Assembly (NCBI GenBank): GCA_964594045.1
Contig: CAZQKR010000004.1
Location: 1 to 64,000 of the forward strand
Length of the DNA: 64,000 bases
Direction: 5' to 3'
From: UBA2365 sp964594045
Lineage (GTDB): Bacteria > Bacteroidota > Bacteroidia > Chitinophagales > Saprospiraceae
Shown: positions 40,265-48,911 of the stretch, in pieces
Numbering within the stretch: the stretch's first letter is position 1
How the letters are laid out: every line of letters begins with the position of its first letter
Program-made: the position numbers and the translations under genes
The notes under the pieces: model-generated
The model's input: the letters and a program-made list of their open reading frames with translations, nothing else
Database searches by the model: none
Told to the model about the DNA's origin: nothing

Positions 40265-41071
40265 ATGGAATACATTATTTCGGGTTTGGTCTTTGGCCTG
40301 GTCACCAGTTTGCATTGCGCTGGTATGTGCGGTCCCATAGCTATTGCCCTTCCTTTGCATGGAGAGACCAGATCTGCCAAAATTCTGGGTGGAGTCTTAT
40401 ATAATCTGGGTCGAACAACCACTTATCTGATCATGGGCGCTGCTTTCGGTTTAGTAGGGCAGGGTATCAGTACACTTGGTTTCCAAAAATGGCTTTCCAT
40501 CATCACGGGCATTCTGATGATCCTGACAGGGCTTTTCCCTTCATTATTCCGTTTTGACCTGGGTGGATCTTCAAAGCAGATACCTGTGTTGAATGTGATC
40601 AAAAGGTCTCTGAAAAACCTTTTCTCCACTAAGTCCTATGGAAGTCTTTACGCCATCGGTTTTCTCAACGGTTTCTTACCGTGCGGGCCTCTTTATGCAG
40701 CTATTTTCAGTTCGCTGGCATGGGGAAACCTGATGTCTTCCATGTTGTTTATGTTGATGTTTGGACTGGGTACCATTCCCATGCTGCTGGGGATCTCTCT
40801 GGCAGGCAATTTCCTTGGTCACGGGCTCAGGAAAAAACTGACGAACTTATTACCGGCTTTGATCATTTTGATGGGTATACTTTTTGTACTGCGGGGGTTG
40901 AACCTGGGTATCCCATTTTTGAGTCCTTCTGAAGAAAGACTTAAAGAGAAAATTGAAAAATCCAGGGAAGCTCATCCGGTAAAACATGAAGGAGAAATCC
41001 AGCTTGATGAAATCATGGAGAAAAGCAAGGAAGCTGAGTGCTGTAAGAAAAAAGGAGTGTCTGAAGAGTGA
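40265..41071 (+). CDS. Sulfite exporter TauE/SafE (UreH-like) family membrane protein
   Basis: A 268-residue protein with about six TM segments. It shows the two repeated motifs of the UreH/SafE group, SLHCAGMCGPIAIAL near the start and GFLNGFLPCGPLYAAI near residue 135, each with conserved Cys that can bind copper or undergo redox. Such genes regularly close cco loci of Bacteroidota, and a role in copper supply or cytochrome maturation is inferred from that. The C-terminal tail is charged and ends with a Cys pair (AECCKKKGVSEE). It is the last gene of the ccoG transcript. Confidence 0.83.
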   Translation: MEYIISGLVFGLVTSLHCAGMCGPIAIALPLHGETRSAKILGGVLYNLGRTTTYLIMGAAFGLVGQGISTLGFQKWLSIITGILMILTGLFPSLFRFDLGGSSKQIPVLNVIKRSLKNLFSTKSYGSLYAIGFLNGFLPCGPLYAAIFSSLAWGNLMSSMLFMLMFGLGTIPMLLGISLAGNFLGHGLRKKLTNLLPALIILMGILFVLRGLNLGIPFLSPSEERLKEKIEKSREAHPVKHEGEIQLDEIMEKSKEAECCKKKGVSEE

Positions 41072-41110
41072 TCAGTTGAAGGTCTGCCTGTATAAATGAT
41101 AAAATTAATT

Positions 41111-41899
41111 TCAGGATCGTTCTTGGATCGACGAACTGAGCAATTCGTATATCTTCTTTAAGTCTTCCCTTGAATCCAGCATGGACAGGTGTTTGTTGAT
41201 GATGTTCAGATCATTTCTGATTGCCGGACCCGTTTGAACCGTGCATGGGTTTTGCTCCAGGGCCTTTTGAATGGTTTCTGAAATCAACGGTTGTAAAAGT
41301 TCAAAACTCAACCGGTTTTCCTCCATCAATTTTTGTGAGATACAAAAAAGATGGTTAGTGAAATTGCAGGCAAAAACTGCCGAAAGGTGGATCATTGCTC
41401 TTTGGTCATCAGTGATCGGATAACATTTTCCGGACATATCCATAGCCAGAAAACCCAGTTTTTCAGTCGTTTTTTCATTATTCGCCGTAATGAAAAACGG
41501 AACATCCTCAACATTCATCTGCTTGCCTTTGGAAAAAGTCTGGAGAGGATAAAATGCGCCATAGTTTCTGAATGCCTCTGCAAATAATGAAATCGGAGAT
41601 GAGCCTGATGTATGTGCAACAATTTTATCGGACAGACCCAGTCCGGAAATTTTCCGGATCAGTTCCGGCAATGCATCATCACTGAGACACAATAAGTAAA
41701 GATCGCTGGTTGATGGTAAATCCCTGATATCTCTTACGGCTTTTGACCCGACTGATGCAGCCAGGCTTTCACTGCGTTCGTTGGTCCTGTTCCACACAGC
41801 CTCTATCAGGTATCCTTTGGCAGAAAACCAATGAGCCAGATGATAAGCAACATTACCTGCGCCAAGTATGCTGATACTGTGAATTCTTTGAGTGATCAT
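41111..41899 (-). CDS. Rossmann-fold/DUF2520 protein, ProC-like
   Basis: A 262-residue protein. The N-terminal Rossmann domain has the glycine-rich nucleotide-binding turn SILGAGNVAYHLA, followed by the TSDLYLLCLSDDAL strand. The C-terminal part is DUF2520, with helix-forming RAMIHLSAVFACNFTNHLF and a GP-IRNDLNIINKH motif. The family resembles pyrroline-5-carboxylate reductase and 6-phosphogluconate dehydrogenase folds, but its reaction is unknown to me. It stands alone on the minus strand, separated from tpiA by a strong terminator. Confidence 0.85.
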   Translation of the reverse strand: MITQRIHSISILGAGNVAYHLAHWFSAKGYLIEAVWNRTNERSESLAASVGSKAVRDIRDLPSTSDLYLLCLSDDALPELIRKISGLGLSDKIVAHTSGSSPISLFAEAFRNYGAFYPLQTFSKGKQMNVEDVPFFITANNEKTTEKLGFLAMDMSGKCYPITDDQRAMIHLSAVFACNFTNHLFCISQKLMEENRLSFELLQPLISETIQKALEQNPCTVQTGPAIRNDLNIINKHLSMLDSREDLKKIYELLSSSIQERS

Positions 41900-41950
41900 A
41901 ACTTTACAGGCAGATCAATGCAGTGATTAATTTCATACACAGATAAATAA

Positions 41951-41994
41951 TCAAAAAACAGCATAACACAAGGATGTGGTATGCTGTTTTTTGA
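41951..41994 (-). terminator. Bidirectional terminator after tpiA
   Basis: TCAAAAAACAGCATAACACA and TGTGGTATGCTGTTTTTTGA form a 20-bp stem with one mismatch and an AGGA loop, with T-runs on both strands. It begins 21 bp beyond the tpiA stop and would end transcription of the tpiA unit. Confidence 0.85.
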
Positions 41995-42014
41995 TGTCAA
42001 CACGAATTTCAATT

Positions 42015-42767
42015 TTAAAATGAGTTGATGATCGAAATAAAGGAGTCAGCATCCAGAGATGCTCCTCCGACCAGACCTCCGTCAACATCAGGTTTGGAAA
42101 ACAGTTCCTTTGCATTGGATGCTTTTACGCTTCCGCCATAAAGGATACTCATGTTCTCGGCGATACCGCCGGAAAACATTCCGGCAATATGATCCCTGAT
42201 CGCGGCATGCATTTCCTGTGCCTGTTCAGGAGAAGCCGTTTCACCTGTTCCGATAGCCCAGATAGGTTCGTAGGCAATCACAATTTTAGAAATTTGTTCG
42301 TCGGTCAAGCCGGAAAGACTTTCAGTGAGTTGTGTCGTAACAAAACTGATGTGTTCATTTTTTTTGCGTATTTCCAATGGCTCACCGCAGCAAAAGATCG
42401 GGATCAAACCATACTTCAGCGCTTCCAAAACTTTAAGTTTCAGGGTTTCATTGGATTCAAAATGCTGTTCCCTTCTTTCTGAATGGCCAATAATGACATA
42501 AGGTACTTTGATTGAAGCAAGCATCATGGCAGAAACTTCGCCTGTGAAAGCGCCTTCAGAAACGTGATGGCAATTTTGAGCTGCAACAAAAAATCTGTAT
42601 TTTCCTTCTGCTTTTTCCGCAAACTCTTTCAGATAGATGAACGGCGGCGCAATAATGGCTATTGCGTTTTCAGGTATCTCAGCATCATTCAGTTTATAGA
42701 AGAGGTCATTTGCCGAAGCAACATCCTTGAACATTTTCCAGTTGCCGGCAGCAATATTTTTTCTCAT
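42015..42767 (-). CDS. tpiA: Triose-phosphate isomerase
   Basis: Interconverts dihydroxyacetone phosphate and glyceraldehyde 3-phosphate in glycolysis. With the ATG at 42767 (MRKNIAAGNWKMF) it has 250 residues, the usual size. The catalytic Lys is in NWKM, the electrophilic His in YVIIGHSERR, the catalytic Glu in AYEPIWAIGTG, and the phosphate-binding loops in LYGGSV and LVGGASLD. An in-frame extension to 42839 is unlikely because it overlaps the preceding gene. It starts 10 bp after the upstream unknown gene and ends before a strong terminator. Confidence 0.96.
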   Translation of the reverse strand: MRKNIAAGNWKMFKDVASANDLFYKLNDAEIPENAIAIIAPPFIYLKEFAEKAEGKYRFFVAAQNCHHVSEGAFTGEVSAMMLASIKVPYVIIGHSERREQHFESNETLKLKVLEALKYGLIPIFCCGEPLEIRKKNEHISFVTTQLTESLSGLTDEQISKIVIAYEPIWAIGTGETASPEQAQEMHAAIRDHIAGMFSGGIAENMSILYGGSVKASNAKELFSKPDVDGGLVGGASLDADSFISIINSF

Positions 42768-42777
42768 ATTCAGTGTT

Positions 42778-43491
42778 TTATAAAAAGTATTTAACGATTT
42801 CTTTTTGGTATAGTGTTTTGATTTCTTTGAGCAGATCAAGGGAAATATTCGGTTTATATATCCGGATCATTTCTTTCATGGACATATCCATGTAAAAAGC
42901 ACCCAGGACAACATCAAAATTTCGATTGCTGATGTTGTTTTTAATTCTCTCCGTAATTTTTCTGAAAAGTTCCCAATTCAGTTCTCTGTCAATCAGGATG
43001 TAACTCATATCCAGATTGATCTTGTCCGCATAAATTCCCTCTTCAATTTTTTCCAGCAGATAAAACTTTTTAACCTTGATAACAGCCGTGACGTCTCCTT
43101 TTACAGACTTGCTTTTCATGAATTCAAAGCCTTCTTCCTGATAAGCATGCTGAACGATCGGGATCTCATCATAGGAAGGGATACCTTTTACGCGTAGGGC
43201 ATGATAGTGCTGATTGCCCAGGATCACACTGGAATAAGATGCGCTGATCTCATAATCGAGATAGTTGGAGATTTTTTTGGTTGTCCTCAAAATTTTATTC
43301 CATTCATATTCTTTGGAGGTCACAAAAAGTATAGCTCTCGGTATGGTCAGGTGCTCGAGCTTATCCCTGTTGTAACCCGGAAAAGGATGGCAGATATCCA
43401 GCACAAAGGTATTTTTCAAAATGCTTTGCGTCAGGGCGTTAACCTGTTCTTCCTTGGTAGTGTAACCCGTAACTTCAAATGTTTTGCTCAT
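42778..43491 (-). CDS. Unrecognised 237-residue protein upstream of tpiA
   Basis: I do not recognise this family. The start at 43491 gives MSKTFEVTGYTTKEEQ; an upstream frame extension to 43533 is less likely. It has no signal peptide, no membrane segment and no Cys/His metal cluster, and looks like a soluble mixed alpha/beta protein (ILKNTFVLDICHPFPGY, IPRAILFVTSKEYEW, FDVVLGAFYMDMSM). It precedes tpiA by 10 bp on the same strand, so the two are co-transcribed and coupled. Codon use and composition look like the neighbours, supporting a real gene. Any metabolic role is unknown. Confidence 0.75.
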   Translation of the reverse strand: MSKTFEVTGYTTKEEQVNALTQSILKNTFVLDICHPFPGYNRDKLEHLTIPRAILFVTSKEYEWNKILRTTKKISNYLDYEISASYSSVILGNQHYHALRVKGIPSYDEIPIVQHAYQEEGFEFMKSKSVKGDVTAVIKVKKFYLLEKIEEGIYADKINLDMSYILIDRELNWELFRKITERIKNNISNRNFDVVLGAFYMDMSMKEMIRIYKPNISLDLLKEIKTLYQKEIVKYFL

Positions 43492-43976
43492 AACTAATTT
43501 TTTTGAATGTATAAAATGGATAAAATTCCACACAATAAAATAAAAAAATCAAAATTGTCTCATGTATCGGCTTTAATCTTTTAGTATTACAAATTAAAAT
43601 TTTGGACAAAAATGTTTTTACAGCTCCGAAACTCATTTTTGCATAACAAATTTTAAGCCCCCTGGCAGGGATTCATTTTAAAATCCCCGAAAATAAAGGA
43701 CTGAAAAGTCAGCCTTCCTAAAAGCCTGAAAAATCAATCAATACTGACTAGTTCAAAAAGCTTAGATACAAAATTCAATATGATTTAAAAATACAACTTT
43801 TTATGAAATACCTGAGCAACATCTTTTAATTTTTGTGGAGCCTAAAAAGAAAAAAATAGACTATCTTTGCCCGAAGGGTCGGAATTCTTGCAAAACTTTA
43901 TTGCTAAATATTTGAATTTCAATTTTTTATACTTAATAATTTGCATCCGGCCAAATTTGTAGGTCAACACACTGAA
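43492..43976. other. Divergent intergenic region upstream of guaA
   Basis: 485 bp between the unknown gene and guaA. It contains a TATCTTTG -7-like box at 43862-43869, about 108 bp before the guaA ATG, but the nearest TTG (43833) is 26 bp upstream of it. I looked for a purine riboswitch-like fold and saw no convincing one. Confidence 0.4.
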
Positions 43977-45518
43977 ATGCATAAAAAAGTTATTGTTTTT
44001 GATTTTGGTTCTCAGTACACTCAATTGATTGCCAGGAGGATCAGGGAGCTTGAAGTATATTGTGAAATTTTGCCTTACAATAAATTTCCGGAGCAGACGG
44101 ATGAGATCGGTGCGGTCATATTGTCCGGCAGTCCTTTTTCAGTAAAAGATGAAAATGCGCTGAAGTTTGATTTGAGTAAAGTGCTCAACCGGTTTCCGGT
44201 GCTGGGTGTTTGTTACGGTGCACAGCTGATCGCTGACCAGCTTGGCGGATCAGTGGAAGCCTCCAATACCCGTGAATATGGAAAGGCTTCACTGGATATT
44301 TCTGCCGGGCATGATCGTTTTTTCAGGAGTATCGACAATGGTTCCACTGTGTGGATGTCTCATGGTGATACGATTTTTCAGGTGCCAGAAACATTTGAAG
44401 TGATCGGCAAAACCGGCAGCATTCCGGTAGCAGCTTTCAGGTCACGGGAAGGTGCTTTTGAAAAGCCTGTTTACGCCTTGCAATTCCATCCCGAAGTCAG
44501 TCACAGCGAGAAAGGCATGCAGATCTTGTCCAATTTTTTGTTTGAAATTGCTGGTATGGAGAAAAACTGGTCTGCGGGGCATTTTATAGCAGAAAAAGTG
44601 GAATGGCTGAAGCAAACCCTGCAGCACGACCAGGTGGTTTTAGGTCTTTCAGGAGGAGTTGATTCATCTGTTGCTGCCTTTTTGCTGCATAACGCAATCG
44701 GGAAAAATCTTCACTGTCTTTTTATCGATAACGGTTTACTGAGAAAAGGCGAGTTTGAGCAGGTTTTGGAATCATATAAAGGATTGGGACTGAATGTGAA
44801 AGGTGTTGATGCTTCAGAAAGATTTCTGGATGCGCTTGAAGGTATTAAAAATCCTGAGAAGAAGCGGAAGGCAATTGGTAAAACATTTATCCGTGTGTTT
44901 GAAGAAGAAGCCAGGGCGATCAGTGATGTCAAATGGCTGGCACAGGGTACCATTTACCCGGATGTGATTGAGTCTGTGTCTGTTCATGGCCCTTCGGTGA
45001 CGATCAAATCGCACCATAACGTAGGGGCTTTACCCAAAAAGTTGCATCTGAAGATTGTCGAACCATTGAATATGCTGTTCAAGGATGAAGTCAGAAGGGT
45101 AGGCCGTGAATTACAGATCCCGGAAGATATTCTGAACAGACATCCTTTTCCCGGGCCGGGATTATCTATAAGAATACTGGGTAAGATCAACAGGAAAAAA
45201 CTGGAACTCTGTAAAGAAGCGGACAAGATATTTATCGACAATCTCAAAGAGTCCGGTTATTATCACCAGGTATGGCAGGCAGGGGCAATCCTCCTGAATG
45301 CAAGGTCAGTCGGAGTCATGGGAGATGAAAGAACGTATGAGTATGTAGTTGCACTCAGGTGTGTGAATTCAAATGATGGCATGACAGCAGATTGGAGTCA
45401 GTTGCCTCATGACCTGTTGAGTAAAATTTCGAGTGAGATCATCAACAACATTAAAGGAATAAATCGGGTAGTATATGATATCAGCACAAAACCTCCTTCA
45501 ACGATTGAATGGGAGTAA
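43977..45518 (+). CDS. guaA: GMP synthase (glutamine-hydrolysing)
   Basis: Converts XMP to GMP using glutamine and ATP. The ATG at 43977 (MHKKVIVFDFGSQYTQ) gives 513 residues. The glutamine amidotransferase domain has the nucleophile in LGVCYGAQL near residue 82 and the His-Glu pair in LQFHPEVSHS. The ATP pyrophosphatase domain has the P-loop VVLGLSGGVDSSVAA. The C-terminal dimerisation domain ends with KPPSTIEWE, the conserved terminus. The following lipoprotein gene starts inside the last codons of guaA, a 14- or 44-bp overlap depending on its start. Confidence 0.97.
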   Translation: MHKKVIVFDFGSQYTQLIARRIRELEVYCEILPYNKFPEQTDEIGAVILSGSPFSVKDENALKFDLSKVLNRFPVLGVCYGAQLIADQLGGSVEASNTREYGKASLDISAGHDRFFRSIDNGSTVWMSHGDTIFQVPETFEVIGKTGSIPVAAFRSREGAFEKPVYALQFHPEVSHSEKGMQILSNFLFEIAGMEKNWSAGHFIAEKVEWLKQTLQHDQVVLGLSGGVDSSVAAFLLHNAIGKNLHCLFIDNGLLRKGEFEQVLESYKGLGLNVKGVDASERFLDALEGIKNPEKKRKAIGKTFIRVFEEEARAISDVKWLAQGTIYPDVIESVSVHGPSVTIKSHHNVGALPKKLHLKIVEPLNMLFKDEVRRVGRELQIPEDILNRHPFPGPGLSIRILGKINRKKLELCKEADKIFIDNLKESGYYHQVWQAGAILLNARSVGVMGDERTYEYVVALRCVNSNDGMTADWSQLPHDLLSKISSEIINNIKGINRVVYDISTKPPSTIEWE

Positions 45519-46917
45519 ATATGTGGTTGCATTTATTGTCTTTTTTATGCTTGCTTCTTGCGGGATTTTTTCCGGAAGACCAGGCTATACGTATATAAAA
45601 ACAGAAGTAGAAATACCTGAAAGCAAGGCGCCGATCAGGGATACAGTAGAATTGCCTGAGGAATCTTTTATTGAAGAGGATACCATTATTTTTGAGATTC
45701 CTCCTTCCAAAGATATTCAGGATCCGGATGATCAGGATCATTTACCGGATCAGACCAGTCATTTTGAAACAGAATACAAGGAAAGTTATCAGATCGCGGT
45801 TTTGCTGCCATTGCAGTTCGGTGATTTTTTACCTGATCTCAATCATTTGCAGGGGCACTACAGTTACCGTTTTTTAAATTTTTATGCGGGAATGATGCTG
45901 GGATTGGAGGATCTGAGCAAAATGGATGTTTCACTGGACATTCATGTGATCAATACAAAATTGAGCGATAATCAATTTAATGCGATCAAATCCGAGCTGG
46001 AAGCCCTTGACCCGGATGCGATCATTGGTCCGTTTGACCGGGATTTGCTTAAAGAGGTTGAGCAATATGGAAAAAGTGAAGATATCATGGTCATTTCACC
46101 CTGGCAGTCCAGTACAAAGATTGCCAGCAAAAATCCGGGTTATATCCAGTTAAAGCCTGATGTGAAGCGTTATTATGAAGCCATCATCCGGCACGTGGAT
46201 GCTCACTTTGATCCATCCCGTGTTTTTTTGGTTGGCCGCCCCTCAGACAAACAGGAGATGGCCAGGCTGGACTATTTACTGGAATTGCATAAAGCCAATA
46301 TATTTGCCTCAGAACCAACGGTGGATTACCAGACAGTTTTTGTTAATCAGGCTTCTTTTGTTGACGGGGCAAATGCTTTTGGTCAGATTTTTCTGTCTCC
46401 CGGTGAAGAGATTGCGGTCATTTTACCTAACTGGTCATTTCGCGATGAGCAATTCGTTTATACTTGCCTCAGAAAACTGAATGCTGAGAAAGGTCTGTCT
46501 GTAGTGAATGTATTTGGAATGCCATTGATGATGAACTCAGAACTGGTGGATTATAACCTCTTTAAAAATCTCAATATCCATATTGCTGTTGAAAAATTCG
46601 TGGATGGTGAAGCACCGGAAGTAATTGAATTCAGACAAAGATTCCTCCAGGCTTATGATGCAGTTGCCACTGATGATGCGATTGAAGGTTATGACCTGAT
46701 CCGGTTTGTCGGCGAGAACCTGAAGCAATACGGGACCAAATATCCCTATTTTATCCAGGGAGAAAAGCTGAACTACCTCCAGACCAGCTATAATCTGGTG
46801 CCTGTCGCAGAATCCACATCTGTTGAGCAGGAGGAAATTGACCAGGTGGATTATTTTGAAAATCGACATATTGAGATCCGAAAATTCATTTTCAACAGGT
46901 TTGAGCTTGCACCCTGA
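45475..46917 (+). CDS. PBP1-like (type 1 periplasmic-binding fold) lipoprotein
   Basis: A 480-residue exported lipoprotein with hydrophobic signal KYVVAFIVFFMLASC, so the lipid-modified Cys is near residue 29. A Pro/Glu/Asp-rich linker (about 50-100) leads to a ligand-binding domain of the type 1 periplasmic-binding fold (YQIAVLLPLQFGDF, FYAGMMLGLEDL, DAIIGPFDRDLL, DDAIEGYDLIRFV). In Bacteroidota such proteins sometimes carry LysM domains and may act on envelope synthesis like LpoA, but no LysM is visible here and no transporter genes are adjacent. The start is the ATG at 45475, overlapping guaA by 44 bp; a TTG at 45505 is the alternative. Confidence 0.75.
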   Translation: MISAQNLLQRLNGSKYVVAFIVFFMLASCGIFSGRPGYTYIKTEVEIPESKAPIRDTVELPEESFIEEDTIIFEIPPSKDIQDPDDQDHLPDQTSHFETEYKESYQIAVLLPLQFGDFLPDLNHLQGHYSYRFLNFYAGMMLGLEDLSKMDVSLDIHVINTKLSDNQFNAIKSELEALDPDAIIGPFDRDLLKEVEQYGKSEDIMVISPWQSSTKIASKNPGYIQLKPDVKRYYEAIIRHVDAHFDPSRVFLVGRPSDKQEMARLDYLLELHKANIFASEPTVDYQTVFVNQASFVDGANAFGQIFLSPGEEIAVILPNWSFRDEQFVYTCLRKLNAEKGLSVVNVFGMPLMMNSELVDYNLFKNLNIHIAVEKFVDGEAPEVIEFRQRFLQAYDAVATDDAIEGYDLIRFVGENLKQYGTKYPYFIQGEKLNYLQTSYNLVPVAESTSVEQEEIDQVDYFENRHIEIRKFIFNRFELAP

Positions 46918-46940
46918 AAACCACACAAAATTGAAGGCTG

Positions 46941-47591
46941 ATGAGAGAAGAAAGAGCCAGACGGATCGCTGAAACGGTTTCCAAAAGGCAGTTTGACTTA
47001 AGTGTATTGCTGGAAAATGTGCATGATGCGCACAATATCGGAGCTGTTTTAAGGTCATGTGATGCTGTGGGTATCAGGGAAATATTCGTTCTAAACAACG
47101 AACCGGGTCTGATGATCAAGAATGAAAAACTGATCATCGGAAAAAATACTGCATCCGGCGCAAGAAGGTGGGTTGATGTTCATTTTTTTACGGATACACA
47201 GTTGTGCTTTGAGACTATCCGCAAATCGTACGACAAGGTTTATGGTACCATGTTGGATGAAAATGCTGTTTCTTTATATGATATTGATCTTACCCAATCG
47301 ATTGTCCTGGCTTTTGGCAATGAGCACGATGGTTTGACAAAAGAAGCTTTCAATCAACTTGATGGCAATTATATCATCCCTCAGGTTGGGATGGTACAAA
47401 GTCTGAATATTTCCGTTGCCTGCGCGGTCAGTCTGTATGAGGCTTACCGTCAACGGGAAAAGGCAGATATGTATGAAAATGTCGAAGACCGGTTTAAGGA
47501 GACTTCTGCAGCTCTTCATGAGGAATATATCAGGAGACATCTTGAAAAATATTCAGGCAGGGTCCACAAAATGATCAAAAAAGTTAACTAG
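46941..47591 (+). CDS. TrmH/SpoU family RNA 2'-O-methyltransferase
   Basis: A 216-residue SPOUT methyltransferase that methylates a ribose in tRNA or rRNA using S-adenosylmethionine. The three family motifs are visible: ENVHDAHNIGAVLRSCDAVG (motif 1), LAFGNEHDGLT (motif 2) and IPQVGMVQSLNISVACAV (motif 3, part of the trefoil knot). The pattern is closest to TrmH, the tRNA Gm18 enzyme. It follows the lipoprotein gene by 23 bp on the same strand. The C-terminal helix (RHLEKYSGRVHKMIKK) is basic, as expected for RNA binding. Confidence 0.88.
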   Translation: MREERARRIAETVSKRQFDLSVLLENVHDAHNIGAVLRSCDAVGIREIFVLNNEPGLMIKNEKLIIGKNTASGARRWVDVHFFTDTQLCFETIRKSYDKVYGTMLDENAVSLYDIDLTQSIVLAFGNEHDGLTKEAFNQLDGNYIIPQVGMVQSLNISVACAVSLYEAYRQREKADMYENVEDRFKETSAALHEEYIRRHLEKYSGRVHKMIKKVN

Positions 47592-47597
47592 CGTCCG

Positions 47598-48698
47598 CTA
47601 AACATTGAATCTGAAGAAAACTACATCGCCGTCTTTGATCACATATTCTTTTCCTTCCACATGCATTTTTCCCGCTTCTTTGATCGCATGTTCTGAACCA
47701 TAATGAACATAATCTTCGTATTTGATCACTTCTGCCCGGATGAATCCTCTTTCAAAATCAGAGTGTATCGTTCCGGCTGCCTGAGGCGCTTTGGATCCTT
47801 CCCTGACTGTCCAGGCCCTGACTTCTTTTTCGCCTGCAGTAAAAAAAGTGATCAATTTCAACAGAGAATAACTCGCCCTGATCACTCTGTTCACCCCGGG
47901 TTCCTTCAGCCCCATTTCTTCCAGGAACATCTGCCGCTCCTCAGGGTCCTCAAAATCCATCAGATCAGCTTCGATACCTGCACAGATCAAAATGATTTCA
48001 TTTTCTTCTTCATGCACGGACTGTATAAAATCCTGAGTATACCTGTTGCCGTTGATCACGGCTTTCTCGTCTACGTTGAGTACATACAGTACAGGCTTGG
48101 AAGTCAGCAGGTACATGCTTCTGAGGATCTCTTCATCCTGTTCAGCAGGTAATGGAAAGTGCCTGACAGCTTTACCGGCTTCCAGGTGCGCTTTCAAATT
48201 GCGGGCAAACTCGAGCCTGTGTAAATCTTCTTTTTTGGCACTTTTAGCAGCTTTTTCAAATTTGTCCACATATTTGGTAACAGTTTCCAGGTCTTTCAGC
48301 ATCAATTCCATATCAATGATCTCTTTGTCCCTGACAGGATTGATGGAACCGTCAACGTGAACTACATTCTCATCTTCAAAACATCTGATCACATGGATGA
48401 TCGCATTGACTTCACGGATATTTGCGAGGAATTGATTACCTAAACCTTCGCCCTTGCTTGCACCTTTGATGAGTCCGGCAATATCTACGATTTCCATGGA
48501 CGTGGGCACAACAGATCTGGGTTTGATCAGCTCTGTAAGTTTAACCAGTCTTTCATCCGGAACGGTGATCATTCCGATATTGGGTTCTTTGGTGGCGAAA
48601 GGGTAATTGGCTGCCAAAGCTTTTGCAGCGGTAAGCGCATTGAATAATGTTGATTTTCCGACATTTGGAAGTCCAACGATACCACAATTTAGTCCCAT
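47598..48698 (-). CDS. ychF: Redox-regulated ATPase YchF (Obg family)
   Basis: A 366-residue P-loop NTPase of the Obg group that binds ribosomes and prefers ATP. It begins MGLNCGIVGLPNVGKSTLFNAL (Walker A), with DIAGLIKGASKGEGLGNQFL (switch/Walker B), the unusual YVLNVDE in place of NKxD, and a C-terminal TGS domain (LITFFTAGEKEVRAWTVREG...DYVHYGSE...GDVVFFRFNV). It converges with the methyltransferase gene, leaving 6 bp. A TAATTTTG box on the minus strand at 48734-48727 may serve as its -7 element. Confidence 0.96.
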   Translation of the reverse strand: MGLNCGIVGLPNVGKSTLFNALTAAKALAANYPFATKEPNIGMITVPDERLVKLTELIKPRSVVPTSMEIVDIAGLIKGASKGEGLGNQFLANIREVNAIIHVIRCFEDENVVHVDGSINPVRDKEIIDMELMLKDLETVTKYVDKFEKAAKSAKKEDLHRLEFARNLKAHLEAGKAVRHFPLPAEQDEEILRSMYLLTSKPVLYVLNVDEKAVINGNRYTQDFIQSVHEEENEIILICAGIEADLMDFEDPEERQMFLEEMGLKEPGVNRVIRASYSLLKLITFFTAGEKEVRAWTVREGSKAPQAAGTIHSDFERGFIRAEVIKYEDYVHYGSEHAIKEAGKMHVEGKEYVIKDGDVVFFRFNV

Positions 48699-48726
48699 TG
48701 AATTTGTTTTAAGATGTACATCAGGA

Positions 48727-48734
48727 CAAAATTA
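48727..48734 (-). promoter_or_regulatory. Candidate -7 element for ychF
   Basis: CAAAATTA on the plus strand reads TAATTTTG on the minus strand, matching TAnnTTTG, and would start transcription about 20 nt before the ychF ATG. A matching TTG box was not found. Confidence 0.3.
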
Positions 48735-48863
48735 ATATTTATTATGAATTGCTGCCTGAAAACTATTTTGGAAGAAGACGATTTTGTGCTGTTATGAAGA
48801 ATTAAATCGAATTGTGTTTAAATTTTTATCTTCACAATTCTGATCAGTCATCTAAAAACAGTC

Positions 48864-48898
48864 AATAAAAAAAGCGGGACAAGCCCGCTTTTTTTATT
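48864..48898 (-). terminator. Bidirectional terminator after the S8 peptidase gene
   Basis: AATAAAAAAAGCGGG and CCCGCTTTTTTTATT form a perfect 15-bp stem around ACAAG, with T-runs in both directions. It starts 14 bp past the peptidase stop. Confidence 0.9.
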
Positions 48899-48911
48899 GC
48901 AATCCAATGGA

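Noticed and set aside
43560..43976. A purine riboswitch ahead of guaA
   Set aside because: No three-way junction with the conserved loop sequences could be drawn; only weak A+T-rich hairpins were found.
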